This document shows positions 1-7,004 of a stretch of 7,060 bases of DNA, piece after piece; the first letter of the stretch is position 1, and each line of letters opens with the position of its first letter. The stretch spans positions 1 through 7,060 of the forward strand of contig JBJXFI010000355.1 in the NCBI GenBank assembly GCA_046154695.1, read 5' to 3'. Source of the DNA: DALYLB01 sp046154695 (GTDB taxonomy: Bacteria; Acidobacteriota; Blastocatellia; RBC074). A program made the translations under genes and the position numbers. Under the pieces are notes generated by a model that saw nothing but the letters and a program-made list of their open reading frames with translations, was not told the DNA's origin and did not search any database.

Positions 1-1235
1 CCGTTGTTGTTTCCGAGATGGGGAACTGTGCGCGGCAGCGATGTCGCGAGAACCGGAATAAAGATGTTCGGGGAGATGGTCGGCACGCCGCCCGGATTGC
101 TGACCCGTCGCACCACGAGCGCGCCGAAAGTGATGTTGTCCGGGCCGATGAAATAGCCCTCGGTCGCCGCCGCCGAAGTGTTGTCCACGCCCTGCGGAGT
201 GTAGATCCCGGGCCCTCCCGGCGTCCCCGTCAGGTTCCGAAACGCCGATACGACGATTGGGCCGCCTCCCAAGATCGAGCTCTTCCGCACCACGAAGGCG
301 GTCGTGCCGGCAAAGCTGTTCGGACAGAAATTGTTGACGCCGATATAGAGGGCGCTGGCGTCGATGCCCAGCGTCGGATAGTCCGCGAAACATCCCGTGT
401 CGCCCGTCGGCGTGACCGCGCTGTTGACGAACTGGAAGAAGGTCCACACCGTCGCCGCCGTGATCGTCGCGTTGTTGCTCACCGCCAGCACGATCCGGTT
501 GTTCACGCTGTCGACATTGATCATGATCACGAACCAGCGCCCCGAGAGGCGGTCATACCGCACGCGCGGATCCGATGTGAACGAGGCGCCGCGCACCGAC
601 TGGAAAAAGACGTCCATATCCGCGTTCAACGCGCCCAGCGTCGATGTCGCCTTGTCGAAGACCTTGATGCGCCCATTGACGCCGACCAGATACTGCGTCG
701 GTCCGACATCCCCCATCGTGTCCGGCGGGAAGGAACTGGTTTCGCTGAGCGTCGCGCCCGTGAAACTTGGACCGAGCGTTTGCGCCTCCACCGCGCGCAG
801 GCCCCTCAACGTCTCGCGCTCCTCCTCCGAGGTCGTTTCCGGGATCGCCGGCCACTGCGTGTCGAGCAGCGCGTCCGGATTCTGCGGCAAATTCCGTCGA
901 TCCGGCCGGATTCGTTTCGGCGCCGGATCCGCGTCGCGCTTTCGCGCCGTGTGAATCGCTTCACGGCCCATGATCTCCGCGGTCGTCTCGCTGATTCCCT
1001 TGTCGCCCGTCCACGGCTCTCCCGTGATCTGCCCGGGCGCGGGCGCTGCCGTCTCGGCCAGGGATGCGTTGATCGCCCCCGCCGGTTCGTGGCCCCGGCC
1101 CTCGCTGGCAATCCCCGCGGGGAGCAGCGATGCCGCCAGCCAGACGATCAGGATCATGAATATTCCCGCGGCAAGCAGGGAACCGCCGCGATGCTGCTCA
1201 AAAATTGTACGTAGAGTTTTCACTCGGGGCTTCAT
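1..1235 (-). CDS. Secreted beta-propeller-like protein, N-terminal part (runs off the left edge)
   Basis: The minus strand is open from the ATG at 1235 to the window edge: 411 codons with no stop, so the C-terminus is missing. The start is set by a strong Shine-Dalgarno sequence (GGAGGTG, 1248-1242) six bases upstream. Residues 3-16 are basic and about 20-44 form one hydrophobic segment, a signal peptide or N-terminal membrane anchor. Residues 45-150 are a low-complexity, Pro/Ala/Glu/Arg-rich linker. From about 155 the sequence resembles large exported proteins of soil bacteria: PPDTMGDVGPTQYLVGVNG (170-188), DPRVRYDRLSGRWF (222-235) and CFADYPTLGIDASALYIGV (282-300), spaced as in the blades of a beta-propeller. 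Cys282 and Cys304 could form a disulfide after export. The fold is inferred from motif memory. No catalytic site is visible and the biochemical role is unknown. A 392-bp gap separates it from the receptor gene, so it is probably transcribed on its own. Confidence 0.88.
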   Translation of the reverse strand, partial: MKPRVKTLRTIFEQHRGGSLLAAGIFMILIVWLAASLLPAGIASEGRGHEPAGAINASLAETAAPAPGQITGEPWTGDKGISETTAEIMGREAIHTARKRDADPAPKRIRPDRRNLPQNPDALLDTQWPAIPETTSEEERETLRGLRAVEAQTLGPSFTGATLSETSSFPPDTMGDVGPTQYLVGVNGRIKVFDKATSTLGALNADMDVFFQSVRGASFTSDPRVRYDRLSGRWFVIMINVDSVNNRIVLAVSNNATITAATVWTFFQFVNSAVTPTGDTGCFADYPTLGIDASALYIGVNNFCPNSFAGTTAFVVRKSSILGGGPIVVSAFRNLTGTPGGPGIYTPQGVDNTSAAATEGYFIGPDNITFGALVVRRVSNPGGVPTISPNIFIPVLATSLPRTVPHLGNNN

Positions 1236-1241
1236 ACGATG

Positions 1242-1248
1242 CACCTCC
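1242..1248 (-). promoter_or_regulatory. Shine-Dalgarno site of the propeller-like gene
   Basis: On the minus strand GGAGGTG lies six bases before the ATG at 1235. It is a near-perfect anti-16S match and fixes the start of a gene whose other end is outside the window. Confidence 0.8.
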
Positions 1249-1550
1249 AGATGTTGACGCACGATGGAGAAACAGAGCCGCCCAGACTCCATTTCTTAGG
1301 GGAATTCGGATAGAGGACTGTTGTTGTTCGCGGATATGAAGAATGCAAGGATGACCGACCGCGCCATCCTGTCTACTCATGGGATTTTACGATGAAACAT
1401 TTCCATCTGCTCGAAATAAAAATGTACAGCTGAGTCTTTTTGAGTTCGAGGAGGGAATCCACCGTCTGCCATCCGTCGTAACTCGGGCGCTTTAGACGGG
1501 CTGTGGGAGGGAGGGTTTAGTGGAGGCGAAAAATCCGGGCATCGTTCGCG

Positions 1551-1595
1551 CTTCTTTCGCGCCTTTGCGCCTTCGCGTGAAACTCTTTCTTTCGG
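1551..1595. repeat. Dispersed-type repeat rich in GCGAAGGCGCAAAGGCGCG
   Basis: Read on the minus strand, this segment contains TTTCACGCGAAGGCGCAAAG followed by GCGCGAAAGAAG. It is built from short, imperfectly repeated AAGGCGC/AAAGGCGCG steps and is flanked by GAAAGAAAGAG. I recognise the type from intergenic regions of several bacterial phyla, where it is often mistranslated as peptides such as REGAKARKK, as happens here. It lies 33-77 bp behind the receptor stop codon. Only one copy is present in the window, so its dispersal cannot be shown from this sequence. The assignment rests on recall of the motif. Confidence 0.5.
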
Positions 1596-1627
1596 TCTAT
1601 TGTGAAGCGGGATGGTCGGGGCGGCAT

Positions 1628-4234
1628 TCAAAAGCTGAATCGCATGCCCGTTTCGAGCCTTCGTCCGGGAAGAGCGGCCGTCGGCTGTCCGAAGAACGGC
1701 GAGGTTCGCACCCCGGTGAAGCTGATCGGATTGACGTTGTTGAGGACGTTCGTGGCCTGAAGGAAGAACTCCGTGCGGAATCGCTTGTCGTTCGCGCCCG
1801 GCATCGATCCCATCGAGCCGAGGATGCCGCCGGCGTCCGAGTCTCCGCGAATCACGCGAATCTGCGGGCCGCCGCCGCCAACGGTCTCGGGTTTCTTCCC
1901 GAAGCTGAAGCCCCAGCTCAGCCGCGTGCCGAGATCCCAGAATCCGGCGCCGCGCGCGCTGTTCCGGTTCACGCCCCCGGGCCGGTCGTTGATCGTCGAG
2001 TCGCCGTTGTCGTCGAACCCCGTCGTGATGTTGTAGGGCGCGGCCGAGTTGGCCTGAAAGATCGCGCCGAGGCGCAGCCCCTTCGGCAGGGTGACGTTCG
2101 ATAGCAGGAAGACGCGATGGCGGATATCCTGCGCGGCGAAGCCCCGCTCCCCCCGCAGGTTGAAGTTGTCCGCCGGCAGGCTCAGCGCACCGTCGGCCTC
2201 GTTTGTCGATCTCGACCAGACATAACTCGCCCCCATGAAAAACCTGCCGGGTTTCATCCAGTTGAGATTGAACAGCAACCGGTGGTTGAAGGAACTGGCC
2301 GACGATTCGATCTGTGTGACGTTACCCGCGAGTGGATCGGGCCGACCCCCGTCGCGCGGGGCGTTGATGTTGCGCCCCCGAAGCTGATGGATTCCCCGGC
2401 TGTGGGAATATTGCGTCATCAGCCGCAGATTGCCCGGAAGGGTCTGCTCGATGCCGGCCGAGACCTGCGCGATCCGCGGCATTCGCAGATTCGGATCGAC
2501 CTGAATGCGGCTCGCGGGCAGGACGCGGGCCGTTCCGCCCGTCAGCGGATCGGGGAATCCCGGATTGAGGATCACCGTGTCGAGCTGCTGCTGACCATTC
2601 ACGCGCAGCGATTGTTCATAGATCTCGGAAGCGAACCAGTCATAAAAGATCCCGCCGCCTCCCCGGATCGTCATCGTTCCCTTCTTTGTCGGCGACCAGG
2701 CGAAGCCGATGCGCGGCATGAAATTGTTTCGATCCCCCAGATTGGTCTGCGCTTCGTGACGCAGCCCGAAACTGAGGCTCAGGCTCTTGACGACGCGCCA
2801 ATCGTCCTGGAGATACCATCCGAACTGCACCTGGTTGAACGCCACTTCACCCGCCCCTCCGCGTCGGGTGAATGTCGTCGGCCGTCCGGCAAGAAAGGCG
2901 TCCAGACTCGAGAAAATGAAAGTTCCGTTCAGATTCCGCAGCTCCGTGCTTTCGATATTCGACGCTTCGATCTGAAATCCGATGCGCACGGCGTGCTTCT
3001 TGAAGGGAATATCCAGGTTGTCGGCCACCTCGAACTCGCGGTCCCTGCGCGCGCTGTTGATCTGCGCCCCGCCGCGATTGAACGCGTTGAGCACCTGAAT
3101 CGTGACCGCGTTCGAGAGCGCGTCGAGGTTCACGGTCTGCCACCGCGCCTGGAAGCGAATCTCGTTGAACAGTTTCTTGCCGATCGCTCCCGAATCGGCG
3201 AATCGCGCCAGATGCTCCACCGTGTCGTTCGTGAATCCGCGCTCGGCGAAGTCGAAATTGCCAACGCCGTTGTTGTCCCGCCGCATCGCGTTGCGCTGGT
3301 ATTCGAAGCGGCCGACATGCGTCTTCGAGGTCATGTGCTCCAGACGCGCATTCAGGTTCAACGTGCGCCATGGCTGCCGGATCTGATCGAAGAATTTTCC
3401 CCCGGGCAGCGCCGCGACAAGCGTCCTCGCCTCATACGAGTTCACGCCGTCCGCCGACAGAAACAGCGAGGTGCGCTTCTTCCAGATCGGGCCGCCGACC
3501 TCGAAGCCGTACCGGCGATTCTGCTCCGCCGCCCTAAACGGCGCGAAGGCGTTTCGGGCGTTCATCGATTCATCCCGAAATCCTGCGTTGAAACTGCCAT
3601 GCCAGTTCTCGATGCCGGGTTTGGTGAAGATGTCGACGCTCATGAAGGAGGATTCGTGATTCTCCGCCGCATAGGCATTGGTTCGGAAGCGAATCTCCCG
3701 GATCTGGCTCTTCGGAGGAAGCTTTCCTCCGCGGAATCCGTTGACCCGGAAATTGGCGCCGGGCCCGGCCATATTGCGAATGGCCTGCTCGAACTCCTCG
3801 GGATCATCCGGCAACTGCGCGATCTGCTCCTCGGTCAAAATGGTGGCGAAGGCGTTTCGCGGATCGGTCGCGGCCTCCCGCTTGTCGCGGCCGACGGCGA
3901 TCTCCTCCTCGACCCGCGCGACCTCCATTCGAACCTCCAGATGATTCGGTCCCGGCTTGAGATTGACCCCCTTGATCGTTCGCGGCGCAAACCCGGGCGC
4001 CGCCACCTCCACCTGGGCCCTGCCCGGCTTCAATTCCGCGAACGCCACCTCTCCGCGCGAATTCGTCCCGATCGCCGCCTGCTGCCCGCTCAGCTTCACC
4101 TGCGCGTTCACAATCGCCGCGCCATTCGGATCGATCACGACCACGCGAAGGCTCGCCTCTCCGGCTCTTCTATTTTGCGCCAGCCCAAAGCCGGACAGGC
4201 ACACAACCATTAATACGACAGTCAGACGGCGCAT
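1628..4234 (-). CDS. TonB-dependent receptor-like outer-membrane protein with N-terminal carboxypeptidase-regulatory domain
   Basis: Complete protein of 868 aa. It has a signal peptide at residues 1-19/20 (basic start, hydrophobic core, GLA-Q cleavage site). A carboxypeptidase-regulatory-like beta-sandwich follows at about 28-104 (VVVIDPNGAAIVNAQVKLSG, then EVAAPGFAPRTIKGVNL). A plug-like domain spans about 130-206 (LTEEQIAQLPDDPEEFEQ, RVNGFRGG, DIFTKPG), and a 22-strand-type beta-barrel would occupy about 208-868, beginning near WHGSFNAGFRDESMNARNAF and ending in a terminal Phe (ETGMRFSF), as barrel proteins do for BAM recognition. The start at 4234 has a GAGGAA Shine-Dalgarno (4247-4242) and heads the signal peptide. 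Such Oar/CarboxypepD-reg receptors are very numerous in Acidobacteriota and usually exceed 1000 aa, so this is a short member. No clear TonB box is visible, so TonB-driven import is not proven. The substrate is unknown. The S41/beta-lactamase gene lies 107 bp upstream. Confidence 0.93.
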   Translation of the reverse strand: MRRLTVVLMVVCLSGFGLAQNRRAGEASLRVVVIDPNGAAIVNAQVKLSGQQAAIGTNSRGEVAFAELKPGRAQVEVAAPGFAPRTIKGVNLKPGPNHLEVRMEVARVEEEIAVGRDKREAATDPRNAFATILTEEQIAQLPDDPEEFEQAIRNMAGPGANFRVNGFRGGKLPPKSQIREIRFRTNAYAAENHESSFMSVDIFTKPGIENWHGSFNAGFRDESMNARNAFAPFRAAEQNRRYGFEVGGPIWKKRTSLFLSADGVNSYEARTLVAALPGGKFFDQIRQPWRTLNLNARLEHMTSKTHVGRFEYQRNAMRRDNNGVGNFDFAERGFTNDTVEHLARFADSGAIGKKLFNEIRFQARWQTVNLDALSNAVTIQVLNAFNRGGAQINSARRDREFEVADNLDIPFKKHAVRIGFQIEASNIESTELRNLNGTFIFSSLDAFLAGRPTTFTRRGGAGEVAFNQVQFGWYLQDDWRVVKSLSLSFGLRHEAQTNLGDRNNFMPRIGFAWSPTKKGTMTIRGGGGIFYDWFASEIYEQSLRVNGQQQLDTVILNPGFPDPLTGGTARVLPASRIQVDPNLRMPRIAQVSAGIEQTLPGNLRLMTQYSHSRGIHQLRGRNINAPRDGGRPDPLAGNVTQIESSASSFNHRLLFNLNWMKPGRFFMGASYVWSRSTNEADGALSLPADNFNLRGERGFAAQDIRHRVFLLSNVTLPKGLRLGAIFQANSAAPYNITTGFDDNGDSTINDRPGGVNRNSARGAGFWDLGTRLSWGFSFGKKPETVGGGGPQIRVIRGDSDAGGILGSMGSMPGANDKRFRTEFFLQATNVLNNVNPISFTGVRTSPFFGQPTAALPGRRLETGMRFSF

Positions 4235-4251
4235 AACACTGTTCCTCGCTC

Positions 4252-4334
4252 CCCGTTCGGAGTTCCGCGTTTACGCGGGCTCTTCATATTTCATCAATGC
4301 TTATTGCCCGCCTGAAGGCGGAACTCCGAACGGG
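4252..4334. repeat. Inverted pair of REP-like palindromic units (REPIN-like)
   Basis: Two 29-bp units face each other: 4252-4280 on the plus strand and 4334-4306 on the minus strand. Both read CCCGTTCGGAGTTCCGC, then six variable bases, then GCGGGC. The six bases are GTTTAC in the left unit and CTTCAG in the right. Each unit folds into its own small hairpin (CCGCG-TTTA-CGCGG and CCGCC-TTCA-GGCGG), and the outer 17-bp arms (4252-4268 with 4318-4334) can also pair as one large stem around a 25-base AT-rich centre. A GGAG tetranucleotide precedes each hairpin, as in REP elements. The structure fills most of the 107-bp gap between the S41/beta-lactamase and receptor genes, starting seven bases past the first stop codon. 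It could stall transcription or protect the upstream mRNA, but no U-tract marks a classical terminator. Confidence 0.85.
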
Positions 4335-4341
4335 CGCCCGC

Positions 4342-6801
4342 TTATTCCCATCCCGACAATTTCCGAATCTCCTGACCCAGATTTTCGGCGCTCGGCGGAT
4401 CGTAATTCGAGAGGACGACGATGACGCCTCCCCTGGAAGGCTCGATCTCCAGTATGGCGTTGATGCCGGGAGCGCCTCCGGCAATGCCGAGGCCGCGCCC
4501 CAGGATCGATTTCGTGTTCGCTTCGTTCAGGAGCTTCCCGTTTTGAAGCGCGAGCGAGAATTTCAGCAGATCCGGCGCCGTCGAGTAGCCGCCGCCCGCG
4601 GAGCTTCCCCGCGCGGGGCGCGTGTGCCGGTTCGAGATGCGCTCGCCCTTTTCGCCCCGCGTATAGCCCTCGGCGAGATTCGGCGTCTTCGCGTCGCTCA
4701 GAAAGCTCTCCGTGTCGTTCATCGCGGCCGGTTTGAAGATGCGTTCGCGAACGTAGTCGTAATAGCCCTTCCCGGTCACCTTCTCGATGATCGCGCCAAG
4801 CACGATATAGCCGCCGTTGGAATAGGCGCGGCTCGTGCCGGGCTCGAACTTCAACGGATCGGCGGCGAAGAGGGGAAGATAGTCGTCGATCGCGCGGAGC
4901 TTCTCCTTGGGCGTCGCCGTAAACCTCGGGCCGAAAATGTCGCCGATGCCTGATTGCATGTTCACGAGGTGGCGAACCGTGACCTTTTCGGCGGCCTGCT
5001 TGTTGGGATAATCGGGCAGGTGTTTACCGAGCGTGTCGTCGAGCGAGAGACCGCCCGTCTCGACCAGTTGCAGGATGGCGATCCGGGTGAAGATCTTGTT
5101 GATTGAGCCGAGATTGAACCGGGTGTCAGGCCGATTCGCCGTTTTCCTCTCCTTGTCGGCCATCCCGACAGCCCGCTCGAAGACCGGACGGCCGTTCCTG
5201 GCGATCAGAACGACGCCGGAAAAGTTGTCTTCCGCGACTTGTTTCTCAACGAGCGAGCCCACTTCCCGGACGAGATCGGCCTCGCTGACGGGCGCTTTCG
5301 GCGCGGCCGATTTGCCCTCTGGTGGATTGCCCTCGCTCTTCTTCTCTCCCGGCGCCGCTGCGCGCCGGACGCGGATATCCGTGATCATGTGCGGCGGCGC
5401 GGCCTCGACATCGATCCCTAAGTTGTACCAGTGCCCCGATTTCCTCGACTGCGCCAGCACGTCGATGGCGGTCTCGGAGGACTTCGCGACGCCATGCAGC
5501 CGCAACTCGCCGATCTGCCCATAAGCCTGTACGTCCTGCTCGGCGTTCTCCTCGCTCCCCCCATGCTCGCGGTGGAACTTCCTGAGTGTTTCGAGCTTCC
5601 CGGTGTTGAAGGCCCGTATGAACTCACCGAAGACCTTTCCGGCGGCCGTCTTCGGCAAATCGATCTCCGCCGCGGCGGGAGCGGCCGGCACGGCGGCCTG
5701 CGATTGCGCACCCGCCTTCATCTCATCAATCTCCCGCCCGAGCGTCTCGGCGAGGGTCTTCATCTGCGACGCGCGCTCCTGGTCCGTTACTCCGGCCATC
5801 ACCCGGTTGATCGCGGCGAGATGCGCGACCTTCAAGGCCTGCGCCGCGGGCGCGTCGGTGTCGGGCGCGACTCCCGTCCCCTCCCAGTTCGTCTTCGAGA
5901 TCGGATTGACCGCCCGCGCGAAGGGAACCCCGATGCCGAAATGATCGTCGATCCGGTGGAACCTGACCGGATGCGCGCCTCCTCCCGTCGTCTCTCCGAT
6001 GATCGTCGCGCGCTTCAGATTCTTTAGGTTGTAGGTGAACTCCTCACCCGCCGAGAACGTCCGCCGGCTGGTTAGCACATAGACGGGCTTCGCGCCGCCG
6101 TATCGCCTGCCCGGAACATCCTCCTTTGTCCAGAACTCCTCGGTCGTGTTGCGCGGGCGATGATAGAGGTCGTTGAGGTGCGTCCGCTTGTCGAAGAGGT
6201 AGCTCGATATCAGCGCGACCATCCCGGGGGAGCCCCCGCCGTTCTGCCGCAGGTCGAAGATCAATGCGTCCGTGCCGGCCAGAAACGTCATCGCGGCCGC
6301 CACGGTTTCGCCGCCGAACTCCGCCGGCAGAAAATTGCGCAGATCGATGTACCCGATATTGCCGCTCAGCCGTTCCAGCTTCTCGAACCCGAAATTTCGC
6401 GCCGCCATTTGCGCGCGCTCCCGCTCCCGCTCCTCGGGGCTCGGCTCTCCATTCTCGTTCCTGGGCGGGATTCCTTCCGGGCGGAAGACGACGCGCAGGT
6501 GTTTGTCCTTGCAGATTTCCAGCAGGTGGTCGCCCAGCGCGCGGGCGAAGGCCGCCGGGTCCGTGATCGCATCGTACTCTCCGCGCGCGGCCCGCTCTCG
6601 AATGGCCTGCTCCATCTTCTTCGCCGTCTCCGGAAAAACATAATTCTCGTTGAGCAGGCGGATCGCGCCCTCGATGACCGAGGCGCGTGATTGTGCGCTG
6701 ACCGTCCGACCGGATTTCACCTCCTGGGCGCGGAGCCCGACACTCAACAGGCAGACCGCTAGGGCCGCGCTAAGCCAACGACTGAAGACATTCCGTCTCA
6801 T
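4342..6801 (-). CDS. Secreted S41 peptidase - serine beta-lactamase-like hydrolase fusion
   Basis: From the ATG at 6801 the protein has 819 aa. The open frame extends upstream to 6918, but that part is a translation of a repeat and lacks a ribosome binding site, whereas 6801 has GAGGAGG six bases upstream and begins a signal peptide (residues 1-25, cleavage near LRA-Q). Residues 40-105 form the helical lead-in of IRBP/tricorn-type S41 peptidases, with KDKHLRV containing the likely catalytic His101. Residues 145-315 are the S41 core: GYIDLRNF, DLRQNGGGSPG, then TSRRTFSAGEEF with nucleophile Ser250, and IIGETTGGGAHP. No PDZ domain is obvious. Residues about 384-480 look like a small alpha+beta NTF2-like insert. 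After a charged Pro/Lys linker, residues 505-819 are a class C/PBP-like serine hydrolase with S566-I-N-K569 and Y660-S-N662. The usual third motif (HxGG or KTG) reads I773-A-G-G. Predicted periplasmic or exported, cleaving peptides or esters. Natural substrate unknown. Confidence 0.93.
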   Translation of the reverse strand: MRRNVFSRWLSAALAVCLLSVGLRAQEVKSGRTVSAQSRASVIEGAIRLLNENYVFPETAKKMEQAIRERAARGEYDAITDPAAFARALGDHLLEICKDKHLRVVFRPEGIPPRNENGEPSPEERERERAQMAARNFGFEKLERLSGNIGYIDLRNFLPAEFGGETVAAAMTFLAGTDALIFDLRQNGGGSPGMVALISSYLFDKRTHLNDLYHRPRNTTEEFWTKEDVPGRRYGGAKPVYVLTSRRTFSAGEEFTYNLKNLKRATIIGETTGGGAHPVRFHRIDDHFGIGVPFARAVNPISKTNWEGTGVAPDTDAPAAQALKVAHLAAINRVMAGVTDQERASQMKTLAETLGREIDEMKAGAQSQAAVPAAPAAAEIDLPKTAAGKVFGEFIRAFNTGKLETLRKFHREHGGSEENAEQDVQAYGQIGELRLHGVAKSSETAIDVLAQSRKSGHWYNLGIDVEAAPPHMITDIRVRRAAAPGEKKSEGNPPEGKSAAPKAPVSEADLVREVGSLVEKQVAEDNFSGVVLIARNGRPVFERAVGMADKERKTANRPDTRFNLGSINKIFTRIAILQLVETGGLSLDDTLGKHLPDYPNKQAAEKVTVRHLVNMQSGIGDIFGPRFTATPKEKLRAIDDYLPLFAADPLKFEPGTSRAYSNGGYIVLGAIIEKVTGKGYYDYVRERIFKPAAMNDTESFLSDAKTPNLAEGYTRGEKGERISNRHTRPARGSSAGGGYSTAPDLLKFSLALQNGKLLNEANTKSILGRGLGIAGGAPGINAILEIEPSRGGVIVVLSNYDPPSAENLGQEIRKLSGWE

Positions 6802-6807
6802 CCTCGT

Positions 6808-6814
6808 CCTCCTC
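6808..6814 (-). promoter_or_regulatory. Shine-Dalgarno site deciding the start of the S41/beta-lactamase gene
   Basis: GAGGAGG on the minus strand lies six bases before the ATG at 6801. The alternative in-frame ATG at 6816 is preceded by GCCACTTTT and the frame start at 6918 lies upstream of the repeat; neither has a comparable site. This favours the 819-aa product with an N-terminal signal peptide. Confidence 0.8.
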
Positions 6815-6816
6815 AT

Positions 6817-6893
6817 AAAAGTGGCACAAGCTGTCCGGCTTGTGCCGCATCCATCAGACACTCCCGGAAAAAGACCGGGCCTCGAACGAGACC
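6817..6893. repeat. 77-bp direct repeat, copy 1, with two hairpins
   Basis: This segment is repeated at 6984-7060 with a single difference (G at 6837, A at 7004). It begins AAAAGTGGCACAAGCTGTCC. Hairpin one is GGCACAAGCT / GGCTTGTGCC (6823-6832 with 6837-6846, loop GTCC), with one G-T closing pair in this copy. Hairpin two is CCCGG / CCGGG (6863-6867 with 6875-6879, loop AAAAAGA). On the minus strand, the coding direction of the next gene, hairpin one ends at 6823, nine bases before the Shine-Dalgarno sequence. Confidence 0.9.
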
Positions 6894-6950
6894 GCTTCCG
6901 GCGCGCGGCCCGCCGCACTCTTCACGCGCCCCCTCACACCGGGCACACGG

Positions 6951-7004
6951 TGGACAGCTTGTGCCACCCTGCTTTTCAATTGAAAAAGTGGCACAAGCTG
7001 TCCA
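6951..7004. repeat. Inverted repeat made of a truncated reversed copy facing copy 2
   Basis: TGGACAGCTTGTGCCAC (6951-6967) is the exact reverse complement of GTGGCACAAGCTGTCCA (6988-7004), the start of repeat copy 2. Between the 17-bp arms lies the perfect 14-bp palindrome TTTTCAATTGAAAA (6973-6986). The first arm is thus a third, truncated and reversed copy of the element, and the whole can pair as one long stem or as separate hairpins. Confidence 0.88.

Larger units (their letters stand above)
1236..1627. other. Gene-free spacer between receptor and propeller-like genes
   Basis: This 392-bp stretch has no convincing gene. Two minus-strand frames exist. One (1631-1377) starts with TTG, has no ribosome binding site and is largely a translation of the repeat at 1551-1595. 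The other (1380-1198) has no ribosome binding site and runs into the propeller-like gene. The part at 1380-1440 is locally AT-rich and could hold the promoter of the propeller-like gene. A TAAAAT box occurs on the minus strand near 1390, but I found no matching -35 box at normal spacing. No clear intrinsic terminator is visible behind the receptor gene. Confidence 0.6.

Noticed and set aside
18..1214. 398-codon plus-strand frame
   Set aside because: Arg-rich, low-complexity translation with no family resemblance. It is antisense to the propeller-like gene, which has a signal segment, family motifs and a ribosome binding site.
1198..1380. 60-codon minus-strand frame ahead of the propeller-like gene
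   Set aside because: No ribosome binding site upstream of 1380, no recognisable features, and it overlaps the well-supported start at 1235 in another frame.
1377..1631. 84-codon minus-strand frame overlapping the receptor stop
   Set aside because: TTG start, no ribosome binding site, and its central part is a translation of the repeat at 1551-1595.
3541..3860. Two GGCGAAGGCGTTTCG-like matches in the receptor gene (near 3543 and 3846)
   Set aside because: Both encode RNAFA within different domains (residues 227-231 and 126-130); shared codons explain the match and no repeat unit extends beyond it.
2117..4213. 698-codon plus-strand frame
   Set aside because: Exactly antisense to the receptor gene; no recognisable domain. 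It arises because stop codons are rare on the opposite strand of this GC-rich gene.
4252..4334. Intrinsic terminator behind the S41/beta-lactamase gene
   Set aside because: The stems are strong, but no T-tract follows them in the gene direction. A REP-like element explains the structure better.
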